Assembly (NCBI GenBank): GCA_021780755.1
Contig: JAJXYF010000011.1
Location: 57,088-121,087, forward strand
From: Deltaproteobacteria bacterium
GTDB lineage: Bacteria > Desulfobacterota > Binatia > Binatales > Binataceae
Reading direction: 5' to 3'
DNA length: 64,000 bases
The notes under the pieces are model-generated. The model was not told the origin of the DNA, searched no databases, and saw only the letters and a list, made by a program, of their open reading frames with translations. Below, piece after piece: positions 46,686-55,340 of the stretch; the stretch's first letter is position 1, and each line of letters begins with the position of its first letter. Made by a program: the position numbers and the translations under genes.

Positions 46686-47144
46686 TTAGTAACCTTTGAG
46701 GGATCCGCGATCGAAGATCCGTTGTGGCAATGCCCCGCTCGCGTCGCCTCCCGCCTGTGTCACTACCGATCCGGGTGCCGCTCCTGGCGCGGCGTTATCG
46801 TTCGCCAGGCCCAGCGTCACTTCGCCGCGCGCCACCCGCACTAGTAATTCGACCGCGTCTTCGTAGCGCTTGCGCGCGTCCGCCAGATCGTGCAGCGGCC
46901 GCAACGACTGCAGCCGGTACATCGCGATGTCGCAGGCCAGCCGCGCGAGTACCGCCGGAGGATCGGTCAAGGGCAGCGCGAACCGGCTCTCCAGGTATCC
47001 GTCGATCTCCGCCGAGGCGTCGCCTAGCGCCTGCTCCAATACCGCCGCGTTCACCGTCGTCTGCGTCGGATCCTCATTACTCAGTTGCACCAGATCGCGA
47101 TTCGGATACCGGGCCGTCATGTCGTCCGATGTTGCGTAAGCCAC
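46686..47144 (-). CDS. Mu gp36-like (DUF1320) protein
   Basis: 152 residues. The start YATSDDMTARYPNRDLVQLS and the block YRLQSLRPLHDLADARKRYE are DUF1320 features, a head-tail connector family of Mu-like phages. It lies between the capsid gene and the small protein, in Mu order. Confidence 0.88.
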   Translation of the reverse strand: MAYATSDDMTARYPNRDLVQLSNEDPTQTTVNAAVLEQALGDASAEIDGYLESRFALPLTDPPAVLARLACDIAMYRLQSLRPLHDLADARKRYEDAVELLVRVARGEVTLGLANDNAAPGAAPGSVVTQAGGDASGALPQRIFDRGSLKGY

Positions 47145-47259
47145 AGTTGTTTCACCCTGCGCTCAGTTCGGCCCGCCGCGGTCATCCCGGCCGCTGCGGT
47201 CCAGGCGCTTTTCGCGGCTGCCCGTTGGAACCGGCGGCCACTCGTTATTAGTCGCCCGC

Positions 47260-48216
47260 CTACGACAGATACTCACTCACGATCAGCGTCGCCGTGCTCT
47301 TCCAGATGTTGCTGGTCGTCACGCTTGAACTCCCGCCCGCGCCCACCATGAAATCCGCATGCAGCAGTTGCGCCCCCACCTCCTCGAGCGCCGGCGGCAC
47401 TACCAGGTAAACGTCGTTCGGGCTCGTCAACGCTCCGAACGGCAGGCCGGCATCGGTCTTTATCGATCGCATCGCCGCGCGTGCTCCGCCGTAGTTCGAC
47501 GGTACGCTCAGGTCCGTATTGCTCGCGTACGCCAGTTGCCACAGGCCCACGCCAGTGTTCGCCCGCCCGTCCACTCCGAAGCGGAATTCACGTCGCGTAA
47601 AGACCGCCTCGTCCGTTAGTGTGTTCATCCGCGTCATCGCGTATTCGCGGCGTAATTGAAATATAAACGGCCGTACCGCACGTGACGCGTCCAGCAAAAA
47701 CCAGTACGGCCCCGATCCTGAAGTGTTGACGTTCGAGGCCACCGCGTCCCGCACGTCGCCCGACGCCCCCATCGGCCCGACCGGATGCGCCGCCGAGAAA
47801 AACGGCTGTCCGTCGAAGCCAATCACGCTCGACGGCATCGTCACCGCGTTCTTGATCATCGAGAACAGCAGCGAGTCCGGATGTACCTTTGTGTCCCAGC
47901 CCAATTGCTCGATCACCGGCTCGTACACGCCGTATGTATCGTCTTCGATATCGTTGCGGCTGATGCTGATGGTGTCCTCGAAATCCTTGTTCACGATCGT
48001 ATAGCTATGCGCCTCCAAGGCCTGGATCACGCGCTCCCCTAGCCATTCGCGAAACTTCGTCGTCCGTCCCAGCCACGGGTAGGTCGTTTGACGCGAAGCC
48101 GATCGCACTACCGTCGCGATCTTTTCATAGTACGACGGCGGCTTGTCGAAGCCGCGCTGAAATATCACATCGAATCCGGTGAAGAGTGCGGTCAGATTTG
48201 CCGTGGTTATTTCCAT
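47260..48216 (-). CDS. major capsid protein (Mu gpT-like)
   Basis: 318 residues, the usual gpT length. FTGFDVIFQRGFDKPPSYYE, WLGRTTKFREWLGERVIQAL and NKDFEDTISISRNDIEDDTY are the conserved HK97-fold N-terminal blocks of Mu gpT. It follows the decoration-like gene. Lies upstream of gp36, as in Mu. Confidence 0.9.
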   Translation of the reverse strand: MEITTANLTALFTGFDVIFQRGFDKPPSYYEKIATVVRSASRQTTYPWLGRTTKFREWLGERVIQALEAHSYTIVNKDFEDTISISRNDIEDDTYGVYEPVIEQLGWDTKVHPDSLLFSMIKNAVTMPSSVIGFDGQPFFSAAHPVGPMGASGDVRDAVASNVNTSGSGPYWFLLDASRAVRPFIFQLRREYAMTRMNTLTDEAVFTRREFRFGVDGRANTGVGLWQLAYASNTDLSVPSNYGGARAAMRSIKTDAGLPFGALTSPNDVYLVVPPALEEVGAQLLHADFMVGAGGSSSVTTSNIWKSTATLIVSEYLS

Positions 48217-48296
48217 TGGTTCCTATCCTGATTCCGGGTCACTCGTTTGCAAAAACTGAATGTGATTCGCCCGCGATTGACGCATGCCGTTGCTGA

Positions 48297-48315
48297 TGAC
48301 TGGATTACTCAGTCA
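48297..48315 (-). repeat. intergenic hairpin between decoration and capsid genes
   Basis: TGACTG (48297-48302) and CAGTCA (48310-48315) form a perfect 6-bp stem with the loop GATTACT; no T-run follows. The loop and arm include ACTCAGT, a string repeated in several intergenic spots of this prophage. Confidence 0.4.
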
Positions 48316-48342
48316 TTAGCGCGCGACAATCTGATGTGATAC

Positions 48343-49041
48343 TTAGACCGCCGCCGCTGACTGGTGCCAGAAATCTATCCATACCTGGCCACTCGGATCG
48401 ATCGCCGCAATTCTGCCCGCTGCACTCCGCGTCGCTGCACCCCAATTGTAATCGATAAATACTGTCGCGGCCGCCGCGATTGCGCCCCCGTTGACCAGCA
48501 TCAAAAGTCCGGCCGGGTAATCCACCACATAGTCAGTGCCTTCGACGTAAACCGTTCCCCCGCCCGAAGTGCTATGCACTTTGACCTTCGCGACGCCTTC
48601 GTGCCCAAAGCTCACGATCTGCGCCGACGTCGCCGCTGGGAACGTTGTCGATTGCGCCACTACCGCCGTCGCTGCGCTGCCGTCGCTCAGCGAAACCGAG
48701 TTGTCATCGACCGCGAACGCCACCAGCCCCACCTGTGCTGCGTTAATCGATCCGTCGTTCACCGCGTACATGAACACACCGCGTCGCGCGACGATCGAGA
48801 TCGCTCCCGCCGCCCCCGGATTGTTTGTCGCGTCTTGCCCGGGGATTCCGTTGCTCACCATTTCGGCGCGCCCGAGAATCTTCAAGCCCGCTACGCTTGC
48901 CGCTGGCGTTGCGTTCCCGTTGCCGTTCAGCGCCACGATGCTTCCCAGGTACACCGTCGTGTTCGCTTCAACCGGGTAAACCAGCGTCCTGCCATCATCA
49001 GCCAGCTCCGGGGTGTTGCGTGAATTGGTTAATGCCGCCAT
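48343..49041 (-). CDS. capsid decoration-like (DUF2190-type) protein with repeat module
   Basis: 232 residues. The N-terminal part (VYPVEANTTVYLGSIVALNG and AGLKILGRAEMVSNGI) fits DUF2190-type capsid decoration proteins. At residues about 150-202 the module VYVEGTDYVVDYPAGLLMLV ... GAIAAAATVFIDY, shared with the sheath and the gp37-like protein, is inserted. Residues 200-232 resume the family fold (RIAAIDPSGQVWIDF). It lies between the I protease and capsid genes. Confidence 0.7.
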   Translation of the reverse strand: MAALTNSRNTPELADDGRTLVYPVEANTTVYLGSIVALNGNGNATPAASVAGLKILGRAEMVSNGIPGQDATNNPGAAGAISIVARRGVFMYAVNDGSINAAQVGLVAFAVDDNSVSLSDGSAATAVVAQSTTFPAATSAQIVSFGHEGVAKVKVHSTSGGGTVYVEGTDYVVDYPAGLLMLVNGGAIAAAATVFIDYNWGAATRSAAGRIAAIDPSGQVWIDFWHQSAAAV

Positions 49042-49121
49042 CGTATATGCCTTTGGCCCTCAGTGCGGATGTGTACTATCTGTTGAATGAGTAGTCGGTT
49101 GGATGCGTGCGGCGACACTGA

Positions 49122-50324
49122 CTATTCGGTGTTGCCGAAGAAAACCTCACTCCGATAATTGCGTCGCCGCAGATATTCGTGGGGCTGCAGTCCAAGCCGA
49201 GCGCATATGGTCAGCTCGGTGCGCGTCAAGGCGGTACCCGCGTGGCCCCCGTCCCCGCTCGCCTCGTCGCGCTCGTTGCGGATCAGTCGCCCGGCCGCGG
49301 GCTCGCCTGCAAAGCCCCCGGCCGTCCCTCCGATAATCGCCGGCTGACGTGCCACGAAATCCTCGAAGCCGCGCAAGTTCGCCTGGCAGTATGCGATCGC
49401 CCACTCGCGCTGTGCCGGTATGATCTTGCCGGCCTTCATCGCCGCGTCCACCCGGAGGCCCGCTCGTTCACGCGCACCCGCCGCCCGTAGCTGATTTAGC
49501 TCCGTCAGAGCGCTCTCGAATTGTGCGATCGTTACATAACGGGCCGGATCCGCGGTCGTCTCGCCGTCCGCTCCGTGCACGACGCCGCCCGGTGCTGCCG
49601 CTCCGGTCTCCCCAGACCCGCGTTCGCTGTCGTGCTTCAGATTGCGTACCTCGGCGAATATCTGTTCCGCGCTCGCCTCTTCGCCGAGTCCGAAAAGGTT
49701 GCGTAGTTGCGCATCGAGGTCGTCCATTTCGGCATCCTCTTCGTAGTTCCGCTCTCCCGCGTCGCCGCTGCTGGCTTCTCTATACTGTTCTGACTGACTA
49801 ATCGCTGCGCCATCTGCTCGCGCCGATATCGCCGTGAGATAGAGATTGGGATTGTTGGTGAGCGCCGCGCGCAAAAGTCGCTGTACTTCGCCGTCATGTG
49901 AGTATTCGAATACCGGCGAGATGTAGCGGTATTCCCGCGTCACTACTGCCGCCGCGCCATGCCGGGTCCATTCCACCTCGCCCCACAACGCGCCGTTGCG
50001 CACCTCCATCCCGTGTATCCATCCCGCTGCCGGTGCCGGCCGTCCTACTGGCGCCGCGAAATCCGTCGCGTGGTCGTAATCGATCGGTAGTCCTCCGTCC
50101 ATTCGCAATGCGTCCGTCGCCGCGATTACCGCCGCCGGATTCGACAGGCGAAACGGTCCGCGCCCGTCACGCCCCGCGAAGTCCCCGGCCGGCAGCAGTT
50201 CGATCCACTTCGGCGCGCTCCGATGATTTCCGAGCGCCGTTCCGCTCACGCCGATCTCGGATCCCGCGAAACGCTCAGCCCCTCTGATGGTTCCCGTGTC
50301 CTTCATCTTCGACAGTTGTGACAT
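49122..50324 (-). CDS. Mu I-like head protease/scaffold
   Basis: 400 residues, normal for Mu I. N-terminal LRMDGGLPIDYDHATDFAAP followed by WIHGMEVRNGALWGEVEWT is the protease core; the C-terminal half is helical scaffold (RLGLQPHEYLRRRNYRSE, LNQLRAAGARERAGLRVDA). In Mu, an internal start gives the separate scaffold product Z. It follows the portal gene directly; a Mu gp30-like minor head gene normally found in between is absent. Confidence 0.87.
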   Translation of the reverse strand: MSQLSKMKDTGTIRGAERFAGSEIGVSGTALGNHRSAPKWIELLPAGDFAGRDGRGPFRLSNPAAVIAATDALRMDGGLPIDYDHATDFAAPVGRPAPAAGWIHGMEVRNGALWGEVEWTRHGAAAVVTREYRYISPVFEYSHDGEVQRLLRAALTNNPNLYLTAISARADGAAISQSEQYREASSGDAGERNYEEDAEMDDLDAQLRNLFGLGEEASAEQIFAEVRNLKHDSERGSGETGAAAPGGVVHGADGETTADPARYVTIAQFESALTELNQLRAAGARERAGLRVDAAMKAGKIIPAQREWAIAYCQANLRGFEDFVARQPAIIGGTAGGFAGEPAAGRLIRNERDEASGDGGHAGTALTRTELTICARLGLQPHEYLRRRNYRSEVFFGNTE

Positions 50325-50376
50325 AGTTAGTAGCCGCCGGTTAGGGTGAAATGCTTCCTTAGTTTCGATTAGCCAC

Positions 50377-51771
50377 TCAGGTCGCGGCCGAGACTGCGTT
50401 TTGCCGCGTGGTTGCCGGCCCTACGATTGGCTCGTTCGCGTCCGCCGCCGGCAGCCCCAGTCGATCCAGCACCGTCTTCTGTGCGATTCGCACTCCGCGG
50501 TCGGCCAGCTCCGCGACGATCCTCGCGAATTGCTGGTCGTTCTGGTCGCTTGGCAATACCAACTCGAGCCGCGGATAGCGCTTTTGCGGGCCGGCGTTCA
50601 GATCGACAATCGGCCTTACCAGGTCGCGCGTTAGCGTCTCACCCAGGCGCCGCGCGTCTGCTGCCAGGATGTCGCGGCGTACTCCGTCATGGACCTGCGC
50701 TGCCGCTCGCGAGCCCGCCCCGCGTGGCAAATCGGTCGTCAGTGTCTGTCCCAGTACCGCCTTGCTCACTTGCCGATCTAGGTATTCGCAAAATCGCTCA
50801 TAGAGCTCCGCGCTGCCGGTCTGTCGCGCCTCGGTAAATTCGATCAGCATCGAATCCGGTATAATCGCCGCCGCGTCGGTGCCGATATTCGCCACCGCGC
50901 TCAGCAGCGATTGCTTGTCGGCGTCCGTCGCGCCCGGCCCGTACTTTCCCAGTCGTAACGGTTGGCCGAATACCTCCGCGAAGGTTACCCAGTCTTTCAA
51001 TACGTAGTTCTTGAACAGGTACGACCAGCCCGCCGCTCGCGCCAGGCCGCCGCGGATCGGCAGGCCCGACTTTGCCTTCGCGAAGTGCACGATGAACTTG
51101 AACGGCTCCAGCGGCGCCGTCATCGGTTGAAAAGCGTTCCACGTTCCGTTGGTCTCGATCGCGCGAGGTCCTGAAACGCGCGACTGGAAGTGAGTATCGC
51201 CCCGTTGCTCCGGTGACAGCGGAGACTGCCCTTCGCCCGTGAGCGTTCGTACCAGTAATTGCTCGCCGCTGATCCAGTCGAACAGAAACCAGCGCGGATC
51301 GCGCCAAATCAGCCGCACCGGCATCCACTCCCGCCCCGACGTGTCCCAAATGATCTCCGTCGCCGAGAAGCCCTTGCCGATCGCGTCCAGCATATCGAAT
51401 AGTGCGTCCGCCAGGTTCAGCGTTTTACCCAGCAGGAGGTCCCGCACCATGTCGGCGACGCGCATATCCTCCTCCGCCCCGGACGCTGCCCGCACCGTCA
51501 GCTCCAGCCCCGCGATGGTTTCTTTGCGGGTTCCCAGTACCGCCAGGTAATGCAGGTCTTTTTCCTCCATCTCCTCCGCCATCTCGAGGTAAAGAAACGG
51601 ATCGCCGACTTCCGCCTGCCGCAATATCGCCGATAGTTTCTCCGGCGTCAGTCCGGCCGATGGATGCATCACCGAGTAGATATTGCGGACGCCCGCCATC
51701 GTCGGTGCGGCCTGTTCCGCGCGGAGTTGCGCGGTGTCCACTTCGCGTCCGTACGCATCGTACAGTGTCAT
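50377..51771 (-). CDS. portal protein (Mu gp29-like, DUF935)
   Basis: 464 residues from the ATG at 51771, with GGGAG 7 bases upstream (51777 is also possible). Conserved DUF935 blocks: LHYLAVLGTRKETIAGLELT, GKGFSATEIIWDT, KSGLPIRGGLARAAGWSYLF and NYVLKDWVTFAEVFGQPLRL. It would form the dodecameric vertex through which DNA is packaged. Stands between the terminase and protease genes. Confidence 0.9.
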   Translation of the reverse strand: MTLYDAYGREVDTAQLRAEQAAPTMAGVRNIYSVMHPSAGLTPEKLSAILRQAEVGDPFLYLEMAEEMEEKDLHYLAVLGTRKETIAGLELTVRAASGAEEDMRVADMVRDLLLGKTLNLADALFDMLDAIGKGFSATEIIWDTSGREWMPVRLIWRDPRWFLFDWISGEQLLVRTLTGEGQSPLSPEQRGDTHFQSRVSGPRAIETNGTWNAFQPMTAPLEPFKFIVHFAKAKSGLPIRGGLARAAGWSYLFKNYVLKDWVTFAEVFGQPLRLGKYGPGATDADKQSLLSAVANIGTDAAAIIPDSMLIEFTEARQTGSAELYERFCEYLDRQVSKAVLGQTLTTDLPRGAGSRAAAQVHDGVRRDILAADARRLGETLTRDLVRPIVDLNAGPQKRYPRLELVLPSDQNDQQFARIVAELADRGVRIAQKTVLDRLGLPAADANEPIVGPATTRQNAVSAAT

Positions 51772-51796
51772 CTGCATGCTCCCTGATATTCACGCA

Positions 51797-51816
51797 GGCC
51801 GACTGAGTAGTCGGCC
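51797..51816 (-). repeat. hairpin between terminase and portal genes
   Basis: GGCCGACT-GAGT-AGTCGGCC is a perfect 8-bp stem and 4-base loop. It contains the recurrent GACTGAGTA string. There is no T-run, so mRNA stabilisation, processing or regulation is more likely than termination. Confidence 0.6.
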
Positions 51817-51872
51817 GCGAGCGCGCGCGACTATTAACGGTGGGCGGTTAGCCAGTTACCGGATTCGCCGGC

Positions 51873-53435
51873 TTACCAGGTGCCGGTGTGAAGCCCGAAA
51901 CGTCCGCGCCGCCTCACGCCGTCGTCGGGTGCGCTCGCCGTCTGAAGTCGGGTCCCGGACGCCTCCACTTCCTCGAAGCGGCTGATCGTCCGCACCGGCT
52001 GATACGCGATCTCCGCCACTTCCGTCTGGCTCGCAAAGTACGCGAGCGCTCCCGCGATCGCCGCGTCGCCATGCCGTCGTTTGCCGTCCGCCGTCGTCGT
52101 CCGCTGCTCCGGCACCCGCGCGATCCCCTGCTCCATTACCAGCGCGCGATGGTCCGCGAGGATTTCCGCGTCGCGCGGCAGTTCGATCGTTCCGTCCTCA
52201 AATGCCGCCTTGTACCGCGGCATGTTCTCGCGATACCACTGCGTCGAAAGCATCACCTGCCGGATTCGCGCGCCGTACCGCTGCATCGCCGTTTCCGCCA
52301 GATACTGACCGTTGCCACGCGCGTCCATCGCACCCGCTACGAAGCGCGGCAGCCGGTCCGCGACGTAAAACAGCACCTGCTCCTGTTGCCGAAACGGTAT
52401 ATTGCGCAGCTCGATTACGAACGGCGTCCGCCGCATCGTGCTGTCCGTTATCTGCAGCGGCCAGATTACCGTCAGGTCGCCCGAGCGCCCGAAATCTTCG
52501 CCTACGAACGATCTCGCGTGCGGTTCGAGCCGCGCCAGTTGCGGGCCGATTTGCTCCGCGCAAAATTCCTCCGCCACCCGCATTCGCTCGCTCTCCGGGC
52601 GTCCGCCGAACTCCGCCGGCATCTCCCACCGGATTACCGGCGCACCCTCGCGCATTCGTCCCTCGATCAGTACCGACGACAAAAACGCCCCCCCGCTCGC
52701 CCGCGGGATGCAGCGCAGCTCCTCGTCCGCCTCCTCGCCGTATTCCTCGAAGGTCCTCGTTCGCCATTCCGCTTCGCCGGCGCTCGTCCACTCGCGCCCC
52801 AGTTTCATGCAGATCCGATGGTACAATCCGTCGTCGATCGCCTCCTCCAGCGTCACCCGATGAAGTGAGTATGGCCGCCGCCCCGCCCGAATCTCATTGA
52901 CTAGTTCATTAAATGCGCTCGCCGCTCCGTTGTGCGTTGACATTACGCGCACGCATCCGCCCCACATCGTGAACGCCAGCGCCGCCTTCAGCAGACCCTT
53001 CAGATCGTCGTGAAACGCCGCCTCGTCGATCACCGCCCGGCCCTGCTTGCCGCGTAGATTCGACGGCCGCGACGACAACGCCACGATCTTGTGCCCCGAG
53101 CTGTAGCGGATCCGGTACGCGAGGATGTCGCGCCGTTCGTCATCGATCGCGATCTCCTCGATCTCCTTCGCCGCCTTGTTGAATTGCCGGCTCCACGCCG
53201 CCGCGGTCTCGATAAATTCCTGCGCCATGTCCCGGTTGTAGCCGAGATACCACGTGTCCATCCCCCGGTGCGCCGACGCCTTCAGCGCACTCGCTGCCGC
53301 CTCCGTCCACGTCAGTCCGATCCGCCGCGACTTCTCCGCGACCTTCACCGGCGATTCGTCCGCCAGCCACCGTATCTGGTACGGCAATAGTACGTCGGCT
53401 CCGCCACTGTGTTGTCCGTTTCCGGTTGCGCCCAT
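51873..53435 (-). CDS. terminase large subunit (Mu gp28-like)
   Basis: 520 residues. The ATPase part has a Walker-A-like EKSRRIGLTWTEA and Walker B GRAVIDEAAF (D-E), and the nuclease part has VGEDFGRSGDLTVIW with catalytic aspartates, then GQYLAETAMQRYG. It drives headful DNA packaging. The start ATG at 53435 is preceded by GGAGCGACTGAGTA. It is intact, which matters when judging whether the element still packages DNA. Confidence 0.92.
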   Translation of the reverse strand: MGATGNGQHSGGADVLLPYQIRWLADESPVKVAEKSRRIGLTWTEAAASALKASAHRGMDTWYLGYNRDMAQEFIETAAAWSRQFNKAAKEIEEIAIDDERRDILAYRIRYSSGHKIVALSSRPSNLRGKQGRAVIDEAAFHDDLKGLLKAALAFTMWGGCVRVMSTHNGAASAFNELVNEIRAGRRPYSLHRVTLEEAIDDGLYHRICMKLGREWTSAGEAEWRTRTFEEYGEEADEELRCIPRASGGAFLSSVLIEGRMREGAPVIRWEMPAEFGGRPESERMRVAEEFCAEQIGPQLARLEPHARSFVGEDFGRSGDLTVIWPLQITDSTMRRTPFVIELRNIPFRQQEQVLFYVADRLPRFVAGAMDARGNGQYLAETAMQRYGARIRQVMLSTQWYRENMPRYKAAFEDGTIELPRDAEILADHRALVMEQGIARVPEQRTTTADGKRRHGDAAIAGALAYFASQTEVAEIAYQPVRTISRFEEVEASGTRLQTASAPDDGVRRRGRFGLHTGTW

Positions 53436-53458
53436 TACTCAGTCGCTCCGTTGCTTGC

Positions 53459-54007
53459 TTAGATTGTAATTTGCATCAGGATTCGTTTGATTTGCTCCGC
53501 GCCCGCCTCGGTCAGCCCGCGCGCCTCCGCCTCCACCACCGTCCGTTGCGCCGCCAGTATGTGCGTGCGCATCTCCGCCGCGAATTTCTGCTGCGCGATC
53601 GACGCCCGCGCCAGCGTCGCCACCGTCCGCGCCAGCGCCGCCAGGTTTACCTCACTGAGATCGGCCCCTTTCAATTCCACCAACAGGGTAAACAGATGCT
53701 CTTGCACCAGCCGCATCAGCGTGTGGTTGATGTCGGCTTCGTCGCCCCCGTTCGCCTCCACCACCGCTTGCGCCTGTTCCGTCGCCCGCCGCACCGCCTC
53801 TATTTTGTCGTCCAGCTTCAGCGCGTGATGCCGCACCGCCACCGTCGCGATCTGGCAGTCATTCGACGCCAGCCACCGTTTCAGTTCCCGGTAGTTGCCG
53901 AACTCGTGTTTCGCGATTCGCTCGTCAAGCTCTTTGCGTATTTCTGTCGGCAAATGACCGATCGTATGTGGTGGACGCCCCCGTGGACGCCTCCGGCCCG
54001 CTTCCAT
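53459..54007 (-). CDS. Mu gp27-like (DUF3486) small terminase-type protein
   Basis: 182 residues from the ATG at 54007, which follows CAGGGTG; the frame to 54286 is an overlap artefact. HLPTEIRKELDERIAKHEFG and then NYRELKRWLASNDC are DUF3486 hallmarks; the rest is coiled coil (VRRATEQAQAVVEANG). The family is a presumed small terminase subunit of Mu-like phages. It directly precedes the large subunit, 23 bases apart. Confidence 0.87.
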   Translation of the reverse strand: MEAGRRRPRGRPPHTIGHLPTEIRKELDERIAKHEFGNYRELKRWLASNDCQIATVAVRHHALKLDDKIEAVRRATEQAQAVVEANGGDEADINHTLMRLVQEHLFTLLVELKGADLSEVNLAALARTVATLARASIAQQKFAAEMRTHILAAQRTVVEAEARGLTEAGAEQIKRILMQITI

Positions 54008-54018
54008 TGGCACCCTGT

Positions 54019-54336
54019 TCACCAGTACTTGCGCGGCCGCGCGACTCCCGCCGGCGCCGTCAGCGTGTATTCGACTACATCCACCCCATGCGCCGTCAGT
54101 TTCGCGAACCAGGTCTCGGTGTCCTCGCCCTCGACTTCCACCAGTCCCAGGTTTCTCAGGTAATCGATTTCGCGCCGCACCGTGCTCGCCGACATCGGCA
54201 ACCGGATATCGTGCAGCACCCGCCACACTATATTTTCCGACACCGCGATCGGCCGCCCCGCATCCAGTACGCGCAATATCCGCCACCGCGCCTCTTCGCG
54301 CTGCTTCTGTTCCAGGTCAATCGTTCCGCCGCTCAT
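54019..54336 (-). CDS. Mu gp26-like winged-helix protein
   Basis: 105 residues. ARWRILRVLDAGRPIAVSEN, VWRVLHDIRLPMSASTVRRE and DYLRNLGLVEVEG form a winged-helix fold. The C terminus TLTAPAGVARPRKYW is typical of small Mu-like phage proteins at this site. It overlaps the preceding gene by 4 bases (ATGA). Likely an assembly or regulatory factor. Confidence 0.78.
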   Translation of the reverse strand: MSGGTIDLEQKQREEARWRILRVLDAGRPIAVSENIVWRVLHDIRLPMSASTVRREIDYLRNLGLVEVEGEDTETWFAKLTAHGVDVVEYTLTAPAGVARPRKYW

Positions 54337-54692
54337 GGCGTCGCCTCGGTTACCGGTAGCATCCGGCCGCCCCGCTGATACATTCGGGCGCGCAGATCCG
54401 CGATCTCCGCGCGCACTTCCGCCCTCATCGCGTCGATCTTCGCCTCCAGCGTATTGCTGAAGCGGATCCAGTCTTCGCGCCGTACATATTCCACCGGCAT
54501 CGTCGCCTTTAATTGCATCAGCTCACGCTCGAGCGAATGCGAGAAGTCGCTGCCTTCGCGTTTGATTTCGATGATTCGCTCGCCCAGTTCCTCCTCGTTG
54601 CGCGTCAGCAGCCACCTGATCGCCCCGAGGTTGAGTCCCACCAGCGTCACGAACGAAAGCGCGAAGGTTGCTACTGCTTCCCAGCTCATCAT
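54333..54692 (-). CDS. Mu gp25-like (DUF2730-type) membrane/coiled-coil protein
   Basis: 119 residues: one N-terminal membrane helix (VATFALSFVTLVGLNLGAI) and a long coiled coil (EELGERIIEIKREGSDFSHS, then RFSNTLEAKIDAMRAEVRAE). The motif MPVEYVRREDWIRFS is common in small phage proteins of this location. It may be part of the lysis or assembly block. The start is 63 bases after the holin-like gene. Confidence 0.75.
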   Translation of the reverse strand: MMSWEAVATFALSFVTLVGLNLGAIRWLLTRNEEELGERIIEIKREGSDFSHSLERELMQLKATMPVEYVRREDWIRFSNTLEAKIDAMRAEVRAEIADLRARMYQRGGRMLPVTEATP

Positions 54693-54755
54693 TGTTCTTT
54701 TACTCAGTTGTGATCGCGTCTCGTTGTGAGTAATCGGTTTCGGATCGCCACTGCG

Positions 54756-55001
54756 CTATTCGGGTTCCGATGATTGTTTCAGTCGCACCGCCGCCGACAT
54801 CGACAGCAGCACCGTCGCCAGGCCCGCGCCGTACGCCGCCGCGTCGGTCGCGCTGAAATGCCCCAGGTTGAAGACCGCTGCGCCCCAGAAGCCGATATAT
54901 GCCGCCGCCCCCGCCACCCCGACGATCCGCGCCGCGTCGTACGTCAGATTGTCCTTGCCGGTCAGCGCGTCTTGCACCCACTTCATAAAGGAACTCGCCA
55001 C
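54756..55001 (-). CDS. holin-like small membrane protein
   Basis: 81 residues with two membrane segments (ARIVGVAGAAAYIGFWGAAV and AAAYGAGLATVLLSMSAAV) and a short charged C-terminal tail (RLKQSSEPE). The segment FMKWVQDALTGKDNLTYDAA occurs in small holin-type proteins of prophages. Location between spanins and the gp25-like gene supports a lysis role. A hairpin (55009-55031) lies just upstream of its start. Confidence 0.7.
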   Translation of the reverse strand: MASSFMKWVQDALTGKDNLTYDAARIVGVAGAAAYIGFWGAAVFNLGHFSATDAAAYGAGLATVLLSMSAAVRLKQSSEPE

Positions 55002-55008
55002 CCGCCTG

Positions 55009-55031
55009 TATCGATGACCAGTTCATCGATA
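55009..55031 (-). repeat. hairpin upstream of the holin-like gene
   Basis: TATCGATGA (55009-55017) and TCATCGATA (55023-55031) form a perfect 9-bp stem with a 5-base loop. It sits just ahead of the holin-like start codon at 55001, so it could affect timing of holin translation. Confidence 0.6.
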
Positions 55032-55175
55032 AATATTGTTGGTCCATTACCCAGTACAGTTTGTTTGTTTAATGCCTTACGCTGTCCCCTTAACCGTGAT
55101 CGACTCGCGTGGACCCGCGCTTTCCGCCCCGAAGGGGCCGGCCGATTACTCACTGGCGGACGGTACTCGCCGCGG

Positions 55176-55340
55176 TCACCCGCACGCTGTCCCCGGAACT
55201 GTCGCGTGCGCCTGGCAATACACCGGTTCATACACCGGCACGTGTACTTCCACCGGCACCGCCGGCGCCGACAGAAATGGCGGGGAGAACGCGCAGCCGA
55301 CGAGCGGTACTAGGATCAGCGGGAGGAGGCGCGTCACCAT
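55176..55340 (-). CDS. Rz1: Rz1-like outer-membrane lipoprotein spanin
   Basis: 54 residues. Signal sequence MVTRLLPLILVPLVGCAFSP with a lipobox LVGC, then a short Pro-rich mature part (FLSAPAVPVEVHVPVYEPV). The ATG at 55340 lies within ATGGTGA, overlapping the Rz stop by 7 bases in a different frame. Rz1 pairs with Rz to fuse the inner and outer membranes at lysis. Confidence 0.8.
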   Translation of the reverse strand: MVTRLLPLILVPLVGCAFSPPFLSAPAVPVEVHVPVYEPVYCQAHATVPGTACG

